The notes under the pieces were generated by a model. It made no database searches. It saw nothing but the letters and a program-made list of their open reading frames with translations, and was not told the origin of the DNA. Below, piece after piece: positions 56,887 to 64,000 of a stretch of 64,000 nucleotides of DNA. Both the position numbers and the translations under genes were made by a program. Origin of the DNA: Gammaproteobacteria bacterium UBA2679 (GTDB taxonomy: Bacteria; Pseudomonadota; Gammaproteobacteria; Pseudomonadales; Oleiphilaceae). Position 1 is the first letter of the stretch; each line of letters opens with the position of its first letter. Location: assembly GCA_002354735.1 (NCBI GenBank), contig DEMD01000015.1, forward strand, positions 209,304 to 273,303. The letters run 5' to 3'.

Positions 56887-58170
56887 ATGACGGACTTCTA
56901 TCAAACCGGGCCGATAACAACGATCCATTCCCTGGATCAGGATACGAGCGAACAGGCCGACCGTGTTTCCACCATGTCGGCCGAACTCGTCGAGCATGCT
57001 CGCCATCGGCCAGTATCACTGATATTGCCTTGCCTGTACTCCGAGCTTGAAACCGCCGCCATGCCGCGAATTCTCGACGAGCTGTCACGCGTCGAATTCG
57101 TCAGCGAAATCATCATCGGTCTGGACAGGGCAACCGAAGCCGAATACAGGCACGCGCTCGAGGTGTTCCGTGTCCTGCCGCAGCGTCTACACGTGCTGTG
57201 GAACGACGGTCCTCGTCTGCGCGAAATCCACCAGGCCCTTGCAGATAGATCACTGGCACCTCTCAAAGAGGGTAAAGGCCGCAATGTCTGGTATTGCCTG
57301 GGCGTTCAGCAGGGTTCCGGTGTAGGCGAAGTCGTGGCCCTACACGACTGCGATATCCTGACCTATCAGAGTTCAATGCTCTCGAAGCTGGTGTATCCGC
57401 TGGTTCATCCAGAGTGCGATTTCGTTTTCGCCAAAGGCTACTATGCCCGTTATGCCGACGGCAAGCTGAACGGCCGAGTCTGTCGGCTGTTGCTGAGCCC
57501 TCTGTTGAGATCACTGCGCCAGCTATTGGGTCCCTCTGCAGTGCTCGATTATCTCGATAGCTTCCGGTATGCGCTATCCGGCGAATTTGCAATGATGGCG
57601 TCTGCAGTGCCCGATACCCGGCTACCATCGGACTGGGGTCTGGAAATCGGATTGCTATGCGATATCTACCATCGTTACTCCACTAATCAAATCTGCCAGG
57701 TAGATATAGCCGATCGTTATGATCACAAACACCAGCCACTGGGAGACGATGCAGAAGGTGGGCTGGTCAAAATGGTCAAGGATATCACCAGTACACTTCT
57801 TAAGCAGATTTCAGCCGAAGGTGCCGTCGTGGACGAAGGTGTACTGAGTGCGCTCCACTCCACCTATCTGCGCTCAGCGAATGAGATGAGTCGCAGGTTC
57901 CAGTGTGACGCTGTTTGCAACGGCTTGTCTTATGACGTTGCGCGTGAGCAGGAGGCGGTGAACCTGTTTGCATCGACGATACTCGAAGCGGGACGCGGTT
58001 TCCGGGAGGATCCCGGTGGGGAGCCCGACATGCCAACTTGGCGATGTGTCCGCTCTGCAGAGCCGGAGTTGCCTGCCCGCCTGCTTGAAGCCGTCCATCT
58101 GGATATGGCGGATTACGGTAACAATAGTGGTTCGACAGCAAGCAAATTTCGAAAAATCAGAGCGGCCTGA
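56887..58170 (+). CDS. Glucosyl-3-phosphoglycerate synthase-like glycosyltransferase (GT81)
   Basis: A 427-residue glycosyltransferase. SLILPCLYSELE opens the nucleotide-sugar fold, KGKGRNVWYCLGVQQG and HDCDIL (DxD metal site near residue 153) follow. This is the GpgS-like GT81 layout. GpgS makes glucosyl-3-phosphoglycerate, precursor of the osmolyte glucosylglycerate. No GpgP phosphatase is in the window. GGAGAG sits six bases before the ATG. Confidence 0.8.
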   Translation: MTDFYQTGPITTIHSLDQDTSEQADRVSTMSAELVEHARHRPVSLILPCLYSELETAAMPRILDELSRVEFVSEIIIGLDRATEAEYRHALEVFRVLPQRLHVLWNDGPRLREIHQALADRSLAPLKEGKGRNVWYCLGVQQGSGVGEVVALHDCDILTYQSSMLSKLVYPLVHPECDFVFAKGYYARYADGKLNGRVCRLLLSPLLRSLRQLLGPSAVLDYLDSFRYALSGEFAMMASAVPDTRLPSDWGLEIGLLCDIYHRYSTNQICQVDIADRYDHKHQPLGDDAEGGLVKMVKDITSTLLKQISAEGAVVDEGVLSALHSTYLRSANEMSRRFQCDAVCNGLSYDVAREQEAVNLFASTILEAGRGFREDPGGEPDMPTWRCVRSAEPELPARLLEAVHLDMADYGNNSGSTASKFRKIRAA

Positions 58171-60016
58171 TGGATGCATGGCTAACAACCTGGTTCCGCC
58201 CTGAAACCTTGGCGTGATAAAGGGCCTCATCTGCCTGTCGGAGCAGTTCGTCTACGAGCTGCTCCGGAGTAGGCACGAGGCAGGCCACGCCGGCGCTGAT
58301 GGTTAGCGCGACCGATTCTCTCTGGCCAGTCCTCTGATTTTTATATCCCAGTGGTGCTGCGGCGACGTGAGCACGCATCTTTTCTGCAATCATCATCGCC
58401 GCGGTCTGGTCGGTGCCTGGCAGCACCACGATAAACTCTTCCCCCCCGTAGCGCGCGAAGACATCGGATGCCCGCTTCGGAAAGCTACCCATCACGCCGG
58501 CCACTTGTCGTAGGCACAGATCCCCGATTTGATGGCCATGGGTATCGTTGACCATCTTGAAATGGTCGACGTCGATCATGATGAGGGAGATTGGCGAATG
58601 TGAGCGGGAGGCCTGGTTGAAATCCTGCTCAAGGCGCTGATTGAAATAACGTCTGTTATGCAGGCCAGTCAGCTCATCGATATAGGTCTGTTGCTTGAGC
58701 TTCTGATTGGCGTTTTCCAGTAGCAACATTGTGTTTTCAAGCTCGGATGTCCGATCCCTGACCTGGTCTTCAAGTTGCAGGCTATGCCGCTTCTCGGCTT
58801 CGCTCCTTGCGCGTCTCTGCTGGTTCACATATTCACCCAGTGCGAACGAAATCAGCAGGATCTCAAGCAGTGTTCCAATCTGCAGTGCGTGTTCGGTAAA
58901 GAAGGTTCGGGGGATGAGTTCTACCTTGCTCAGCACGATAACCAGCGCGCCAACGAGGGTCACGAACCAGGCCAGGGTAAAGAACTGTGCAGAACGATCA
59001 CCAGTAAGAGAGCGTTTGACGCCCATGACCAAAGCGAGGCTGTTCAGTGTTAATGCCAGCCCGAGCAGCGGGAATATCGTTTTCTGATAAGGCAGGAACA
59101 GGCTGAGGATAGTGAGCAGCCCACTGAGCCCCGCAAGCACTACCATGACTCGGTCTACAAGGGGTTCACGCTCAGGCAGGCGCAGAAACTGCCGAACGAG
59201 GAGCGCCATCCACATCAGCGTCTGGCTCATGAAAAACGATATCGCGATCTGGTTCCAGACCACCGCCTGTGGCCAGAGATGCTGAAAGGCCAGGCCACTC
59301 ATGCTGAATTGAAAGGCAATGAATGAGCACAGAAACGCGACATAGATGAGGAAATCCGCACGCCGCAGACTCACGAAAAGAAACAGGTTGTACAGCGCCA
59401 TAACCACCATGCTGCCGTAGTAGAAGCCCTGCAGGAGAGAGGTCTGGTGGTCCAGTCTGGTAAATTCGTTACTGTCAATGAGGCTCAATGGGGCCTGAAG
59501 TGAAGACGTTGAAGCGAGACGGATGAGTATGCCCTTGGTCGATACGGGCTCGAGTTCTATTGGGAAAAGGTATTCCCGATGAGGAAAGAAGCGCGTGTCG
59601 AAAGGGTGGGAGTCACCGGTAGAGTAGCTTTGAATAATCCTGCCGTCAGGCGCTATGAGGTAGACGTCAAGCTCATCGAGCAGGGCGTAGCCAATATTGA
59701 GCAACATTCGCCTGGGTGCTGCAGACTCATTCTCGACGGCTAGCCGTAACCAGTATGCCGAAGCTGTGTAACCAAAGTTGGGTACTGAGGTTTGGATCGG
59801 CTTCCAGTCGCGAGGCTGTCCTGACAGCAGGTCACCAATGCTCAGATTACCTGGGGGATCTTCGAGACTAAAAGTAGATTGGCCCAATTCGACCTGCAGC
59901 GCACCTGGCGAGATGCCGACGGCCGGCGGCATATCAAAGGCCTTTGCTGCCAGCGCACCAGACCCTACGAGCGCCAGGAGACAACCGCAGATCGCGCTGA
60001 GCCAGCGGGCTGTCAC
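58157..60016 (-). CDS. Diguanylate cyclase with 7TMR-DISM sensor
   Basis: A 619-residue protein. A signal peptide leads to a periplasmic 7TMR-DISM extracellular-2 domain (residues about 30-170), seven helices, a coiled coil (QLEDQVRDRTSELENTMLL) and a GGDEF domain with active GGEEF and an intact RxxD inhibitory site five residues upstream. It makes c-di-GMP. The GTG start abuts the stop of the upstream gene. Confidence 0.92.
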   Translation of the reverse strand: MTARWLSAICGCLLALVGSGALAAKAFDMPPAVGISPGALQVELGQSTFSLEDPPGNLSIGDLLSGQPRDWKPIQTSVPNFGYTASAYWLRLAVENESAAPRRMLLNIGYALLDELDVYLIAPDGRIIQSYSTGDSHPFDTRFFPHREYLFPIELEPVSTKGILIRLASTSSLQAPLSLIDSNEFTRLDHQTSLLQGFYYGSMVVMALYNLFLFVSLRRADFLIYVAFLCSFIAFQFSMSGLAFQHLWPQAVVWNQIAISFFMSQTLMWMALLVRQFLRLPEREPLVDRVMVVLAGLSGLLTILSLFLPYQKTIFPLLGLALTLNSLALVMGVKRSLTGDRSAQFFTLAWFVTLVGALVIVLSKVELIPRTFFTEHALQIGTLLEILLISFALGEYVNQQRRARSEAEKRHSLQLEDQVRDRTSELENTMLLLENANQKLKQQTYIDELTGLHNRRYFNQRLEQDFNQASRSHSPISLIMIDVDHFKMVNDTHGHQIGDLCLRQVAGVMGSFPKRASDVFARYGGEEFIVVLPGTDQTAAMMIAEKMRAHVAAAPLGYKNQRTGQRESVALTISAGVACLVPTPEQLVDELLRQADEALYHAKVSGRNQVVSHASIRPL

Positions 60017-62689
60017 TCAGTCCCCCAGCGGCCGCAATTTTTCTGAGTCCTGCTGCAGCCAGCCGAAGAGCTGCTCGGCTGGCATCGGCGTTGCAATGAA
60101 GAAGCCCTGCATGCAGTCGCATCCCATGCTGATCAGAAGATCCAGCTGAGCCTGCTGCTCGATGCCCTCGGCGACGACTGTGTACCCAAGACTGTGCGAC
60201 ATGTCGATAGCGGCCTTGACGATGATCTGGCTGCTCCGCGAGGTACACACCTCTTTGATGAGTGATTTGTCGATCTTGACCTCACTAAGCGGCATTTTCT
60301 GCAGATACGCCAGGGACGAATAGCCGGTTCCGAAGTCGTCGATCGATAGCGGAAATCCAAGCTCCCTGAGGCGATCGAGCGTCAGCAGGCCTTCGCGTTC
60401 GGAGTCCATCACTGAAGTTTCCGTCAGCTCGAGAATGATCGATTCGAAGCTTAGACTGCGCGCGAGCAAAGTCGACTGCAGGTGGGCATCGAGACCTTTG
60501 GTCAGCAGGTTACGCGGCGAAATATTGATCGCCATACTGAGGTCTCGCTGTAGCAATCTGAAGCGCGTCAGATCATCCGCCGCATTGGTGATCACCCAAA
60601 GTGTAAGCTGATGGATTACATCCGTCTGTTCGGCCAGGGGAATAAAGATTTCAGGCGCAATCATGCCGCGTTCGGGGTGCTCCCAGCGCAACAGGGCTTC
60701 GACCCCAGTCGTGACCAGCCTGCCATCACGCATGATCACCTTTGGTTGGTAGTACAACTGCAGGACGCCGGTCTCCAGTGCAAGCCTGAGTTCGGTGAGG
60801 ATGGTCAGCCGCTCTTCGGTATAGCGGTCGTAGCGTCTCGAATAGAAACCGTAACGTTTACCCAGCCGGATAGCGGCATCCTTGGCGATACGGGAGTTCC
60901 GGATAGCCTTTGCCGGCTCCAGGTGTCGGCTATCAACACTGTAAAGGCCGAAAACTGGATCGAGCTCGAGCAGGAACCCCAGATAGTTGTCCGGTCGGGC
61001 GGTCCTGTTGATAAAGTCGATATACGTCTGGCGATGAGCTGGGCCCTCAGCGGAAATCACGATCATGGCCAGCGTGTCCGCACCCAGGCTGGCGACGTAA
61101 TAGGTCCGTTCCGCGCCCTCTTCGATGGCGATGGCGCCTCGCAGGCTCTGCGCCCGTCGGTTAAGCCCCAGTGCTACCCTGTTGATCAGCTCGTCTGCGT
61201 TGTCCTGGCCCAGTGTATGGACGATATCGTGATAACGATTGAAGACGATGCTCACGACGTGATAGAGCGTGTTTTCGGGCGCCTGTGCCAACTCGCTCAG
61301 TCGCATCACCAGGCGTTCGCGATTTGGCAAGCCGGTAACCGGATCGTGAATCGCATGATGGATCAACTGCTGCTGGGCCTCACGCCGCTGCTTTTCTTCC
61401 GTGAGCAACTTGTTCTGTGCAACGATCTTGTCTTCCCGCTCACGGTAAACGCGTGCGGCCAGGACCAGTGTAAGGATCAGCGTTTCAATGCCCGAGCCGA
61501 TTTGCAGCGCGTAGGTGGCCATGAAGGTGTTCGGGATGACCCCATGCTTGTGCAAGGTGGTCGTGACAAGCCCTATGGATAGGAGGGACCAGCCGAGCGT
61601 GTAGATAATGGCGGGCCGGGACCCCTGCGCCCAGCGAATAGGCCCGGCGATGAAAAGCATCAGAAACAGTGGCGCGGCAAGGAATGTCGACAGCAATATA
61701 CTGATTTGATACGACAGGATGAACGCACCGACCAGGTCCAGAACGGCCAGCCCGATCACCATGCGGAGCGCCAGGTCCAGACGTCTGCTGTGGGCCCGGG
61801 TATCGAGGAATGTTCTGGAGAATTGCGCGGCAAATATCGCGAGAAAGGGCATTGAGACCAGCAATAGTAACCCATTCAAGTAGGGTGACTCAGATAGAAT
61901 GTGCTGGAAGGTGAAGCCTCGGATGCTCATGAAAAAGGTCAGGAAGCCGAAGGTGGTCAAGGCATAGTAGAGGTAGACCTTCTCTCGCAGCAGCAGTGCA
62001 TACGCGAGCGTGATCGTGATCATGAAGGCAAGGGCGCCGAAATAAAAGAAATGTACCTTCGCTTCAGTGACGGTCTGTTGAAAAAATGCCTCTGGCTCCC
62101 AAAGCTTCAGGGCGAACTGCAAGGCGCCTCGGGTGGCGACCCGAAGATAAACGGTAGTACTTTCACCTGGGGCAAGCGTGACCGGATACAGGAAATGTGG
62201 ATGATCAATCCAGCGGCTCGAAAAGGGCTTTCTCCGGCCCGTGCTCAGATGCCCTGATCCTTTATCACCACGTATATCGATGAAGTCGACTTCATCTAGC
62301 CAGGCATAGGCGACCTGCACGATACCGTGCTCAAGCGAGTCACCAGGATTGCTGATTCTGAAGCGGTACCACTGTGGCGTGAGCGTGTAGCCGGCATTGA
62401 CGCCACTGTTCTCGCTCACGTCGACTGGCTCCCAGATAATATTGACCAGGCCCTGCTCACCACCGGCTTCGCCTCGGGCAAGCAGGTCTGCAACACGATC
62501 GGCAGGGTAGGCACGTTCTGTATCAGCGTAATATTCAAAACGCAGGTCGAGGCCAGCCTCGTCGAGTCCATTGATGTTGTTGTTACTTGCCGACTGCAGC
62601 AAGTCGGGCGCCGAGGCCTTGGCGGCGGCGCTAAGCAGACACAGTAGAAACAGCAGAGTCAATCTGTGTAGGGCAGAGGGTGGTGACAA
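60017..62689 (-). CDS. 7TMR-DISM protein with degenerate GGDEF and EAL
   Basis: An 890-residue protein with the same sensor layout as its neighbour, a GGDEF whose active site is lost (LGADTLA), and an EAL domain with EALLRW, DDFGTGYSSL and KIDKSL intact, so it likely degrades c-di-GMP. The start is TTG with AAGGA upstream. It is paralogous with and runs straight into the cyclase gene. Confidence 0.9.
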   Translation of the reverse strand: MSPPSALHRLTLLFLLCLLSAAAKASAPDLLQSASNNNINGLDEAGLDLRFEYYADTERAYPADRVADLLARGEAGGEQGLVNIIWEPVDVSENSGVNAGYTLTPQWYRFRISNPGDSLEHGIVQVAYAWLDEVDFIDIRGDKGSGHLSTGRRKPFSSRWIDHPHFLYPVTLAPGESTTVYLRVATRGALQFALKLWEPEAFFQQTVTEAKVHFFYFGALAFMITITLAYALLLREKVYLYYALTTFGFLTFFMSIRGFTFQHILSESPYLNGLLLLVSMPFLAIFAAQFSRTFLDTRAHSRRLDLALRMVIGLAVLDLVGAFILSYQISILLSTFLAAPLFLMLFIAGPIRWAQGSRPAIIYTLGWSLLSIGLVTTTLHKHGVIPNTFMATYALQIGSGIETLILTLVLAARVYREREDKIVAQNKLLTEEKQRREAQQQLIHHAIHDPVTGLPNRERLVMRLSELAQAPENTLYHVVSIVFNRYHDIVHTLGQDNADELINRVALGLNRRAQSLRGAIAIEEGAERTYYVASLGADTLAMIVISAEGPAHRQTYIDFINRTARPDNYLGFLLELDPVFGLYSVDSRHLEPAKAIRNSRIAKDAAIRLGKRYGFYSRRYDRYTEERLTILTELRLALETGVLQLYYQPKVIMRDGRLVTTGVEALLRWEHPERGMIAPEIFIPLAEQTDVIHQLTLWVITNAADDLTRFRLLQRDLSMAINISPRNLLTKGLDAHLQSTLLARSLSFESIILELTETSVMDSEREGLLTLDRLRELGFPLSIDDFGTGYSSLAYLQKMPLSEVKIDKSLIKEVCTSRSSQIIVKAAIDMSHSLGYTVVAEGIEQQAQLDLLISMGCDCMQGFFIATPMPAEQLFGWLQQDSEKLRPLGD

Positions 62690-63049
62690 AGGGTCCTTCC
62701 AGATCAGGCGCGGGGGGCGAAACTTAGAGCAGATCCCCCGTTATTGTTAAATTTGTTCACAGAGTATAGACCCATGCAGAATGCCGAGACTGAGGAAAAG
62801 AACAAGGATTACCCAAAGCTTTTGCAAAATTTGCCAGAATTCGTAGTTTCTTCTACGCCATCGACACTATTTGGCGGCTTTTATCACGACGATTTGGACG
62901 GGACAAGCGGTATAGCCTGCCTTCGGATCAGGTTGGCATGATTCATGGATATTATCCTGGCACGTAAAGACTGCGGACATGACCTGCTCGAGAGAGCCGG
63001 ATCTGCAGCCATCAAGTCCATGCCTTACAAATACAAAAGGAATGAGTCT
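62690..63049. other. Intergenic region with promoters only
   Basis: About 360 bp, AT-richer than the flanks. It probably holds the EAL promoter (minus) and the EF-hand promoter (plus). A 65-codon frame at 62744 has no ribosome site. Confidence 0.4.
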
Positions 63050-63454
63050 ATGAAAAAGCTAATGATATTTGCCGCAGCGACTGCCCTTTCAACCGGTGCA
63101 ATAGCCGGCGACATGAAGTCCAATATGGACGGCGAGTCGAGAGCAGAGCGCATGGAGCAACAGTCTAGCGCGCAGTCACTGGAACAGAGCTTCAACAAGC
63201 TCGATCAGGATGGCGACGGTAAGATTTCCAAAGACGAAGCCCGTGAGAATCCACAGGTAGAGAGTCAGTTCAGCCAGCTTGATGTCAACGGTGACGGCGA
63301 AATTGGTCGCAATGAAATGATGCTTGGATCAGGCGAATCTACAGCCGCCGGTCAGCAGCCAGCGCAGAGTATGGACCAGGATTCTGGTATGGATGCCGGC
63401 GCACAGCAAGACCAGTACAAGTTAGACGAAGCACGAGAGCCAGACAGTCAGTAA
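63050..63454 (+). CDS. Secreted EF-hand protein
   Basis: A 134-residue exported protein. The signal peptide starts MKKLMIFAAATALS. Two EF-hand loops, DQDGDGKISKDE and DVNGDGEIGRNE, follow with correct calcium-ligand spacing; the tail is Gln/Asp/Met-rich. AAAAGG precedes the ATG. It is probably a calcium-binding periplasmic or secreted protein. Confidence 0.85.
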   Translation: MKKLMIFAAATALSTGAIAGDMKSNMDGESRAERMEQQSSAQSLEQSFNKLDQDGDGKISKDEARENPQVESQFSQLDVNGDGEIGRNEMMLGSGESTAAGQQPAQSMDQDSGMDAGAQQDQYKLDEAREPDSQ

Positions 63455-63641
63455 TCTGAATCTGCTCCGATAATGATTTGAAGGATTAGCGGAAAAGGAT
63501 AGGTCGAGGGAGCGACCCCACGGACGGTGACTTACGCTTCAGAAACAAGGCGATGCAATTCGTAACGTCATGCTTCTGGAAGCTTCGCTTGTAATAATTA
63601 TACTTCGTTTAGTCGATTTATAATTCTTACAGGTTTTTTGC

Positions 63642-64000
63642 GTGCCCAGAATTTTCATCCTGACATCTGTTCTTCTCACCGGCGCTGTACAGGCGGATCT
63701 GGCCCCTGCTCCATCTGACGTGTCTCCTCATGAGGCATCGTTTCAGGTATTGCCGTCCTGGGTAAGCGAGCTGGCCGGAAAGTCAGAATTCGAACAGGTT
63801 GCACTCGTCAATGATGAGCTCAATCAATTCAGCTACATTCGCGATGAACAACAGTGGGGACAGGAAGACTACTGGGCAACACCCTCGGAGTTCTTCCTTA
63901 ATAAGGGCGGAGACTGCGAAGACTTCTCCCTGACCAAATATCTCATCCTGAGAGCAGCTGGGGTCCCAGCCGACAGGCTCAGGTTGACCTATGTGCGCTC
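63642..64000 (+). CDS. LapG-like transglutaminase-type cysteine protease (3' end outside window)
   Basis: The first 119 codons. GTG 63642 follows AGG, then a signal peptide (LTSVLLTGAVQA). ELNQFSYIRDEQQWGQEDYW and the catalytic Cys in GGDCEDFSL mark the DUF920/BTLCP family, as in LapG, a calcium-dependent periplasmic protease that cuts adhesins under c-di-GMP control. The catalytic His and Asp lie beyond the window. Confidence 0.88.
   Translation, partial: MPRIFILTSVLLTGAVQADLAPAPSDVSPHEASFQVLPSWVSELAGKSEFEQVALVNDELNQFSYIRDEQQWGQEDYWATPSEFFLNKGGDCEDFSLTKYLILRAAGVPADRLRLTYVR

Noticed and set aside
60611..61582. 323-codon frame antisense to the EAL protein
   Set aside because: Shadow of a strongly supported coding sequence.
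62744..62941. 65-codon frame in the intergenic region
   Set aside because: No ribosome site, no conserved motif seen.
1..64000. tRNA, rRNA or CRISPR
   Set aside because: I looked for clover-leaf ends, rRNA landmarks and regular spaced repeats and saw none.

Overview
The window looks like chromosomal DNA of a free-living, probably marine, moderately high-GC gammaproteobacterium on the Pseudomonas-like side of the class. The main evidence is gene order. zapA, 6S RNA and the 5-formyl-THF cyclo-ligase gene sit together beside ygfB-pepP-ubiH-ubiI. ubiE-ubiJ-ubiB-hisI-hisE-tatABC forms one minus-strand run. rpiA and ilvA are divergent neighbours, and a YgiF-type CYTH domain precedes GlnE. No tRNA, rRNA or CRISPR array was found. 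Species-level assignment is not possible from what I can see.

Region 1 (1-14.1 kb) is an accessory copper-handling island. A PhoP/QseB-type response regulator, cut by the window edge, faces a plus-strand series: two small secreted proteins (one Cys/His-rich), a TolC-family outer-membrane lipoprotein, a short multicopper oxidase, a CopI-like cupredoxin, a CusF-like protein, CopA, CopB, a membrane-anchored cytochrome c, a DUF305 protein, a 19-cysteine Csp-type copper-storage protein, an APC permease and a patatin-like lipase. Between regulator and operon lie TTAA/TGAA direct repeats spaced exactly 36 bp apart, candidate operators. The island shows wear: a collapsed partial duplicate of the csp-permease junction (8.75-8.9 kb), a cusF pseudogene with two amber codons, a 110-bp element with 25-bp inverted termini, and a CDF-transporter remnant (13.05-13.7 kb).

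Region 2 (14.1-38.6 kb) is mostly core metabolism: a DUF2959 lipoprotein, a CYTH-GlnE fusion protein, ilvE, a membrane protein, an LpxL-type acyltransferase, ppa, rpiA, ilvA, fau, 6S RNA, zapA and a ZapB-like gene, ygfB, pepP, ubiH, ubiI, rsmE, tatCBA, hisE, hisI, ubiB, ubiJ and ubiE. Many genes overlap by a few bases, which implies translational coupling.

Region 3 (38.6-45.4 kb) has a storage-lipid flavour: a PHA-system protein, a FFLEELY-type protein, an alpha/beta hydrolase and a wax-ester synthase/DGAT. It is followed by an unrecognised lipoprotein, DUF2288, and a small DUF2945-type stress pair.

Region 4 (45.4-64 kb) holds selO, a carboxylesterase, a lipoprotein, a DUF2868/DUF3482 membrane-GTPase pair, a helix-hairpin-helix protein, an M48 metalloprotease, a FAN1-type nuclease fused to a DEDDh exonuclease, an NDH-2-like dehydrogenase, a glucosyl-3-phosphoglycerate synthase-like enzyme, a tandem diguanylate cyclase/GGDEF-EAL pair with shared 7TMR-DISM architecture, an EF-hand protein, and the start of a LapG-like periplasmic cysteine protease at the right edge.

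The strongest candidates for something unusual are the one-polypeptide CYTH-GlnE protein, the FAN1-exonuclease fusion, the 36-bp-phased operator candidates of the copper island, and the scars left by decay of older metal-resistance genes.
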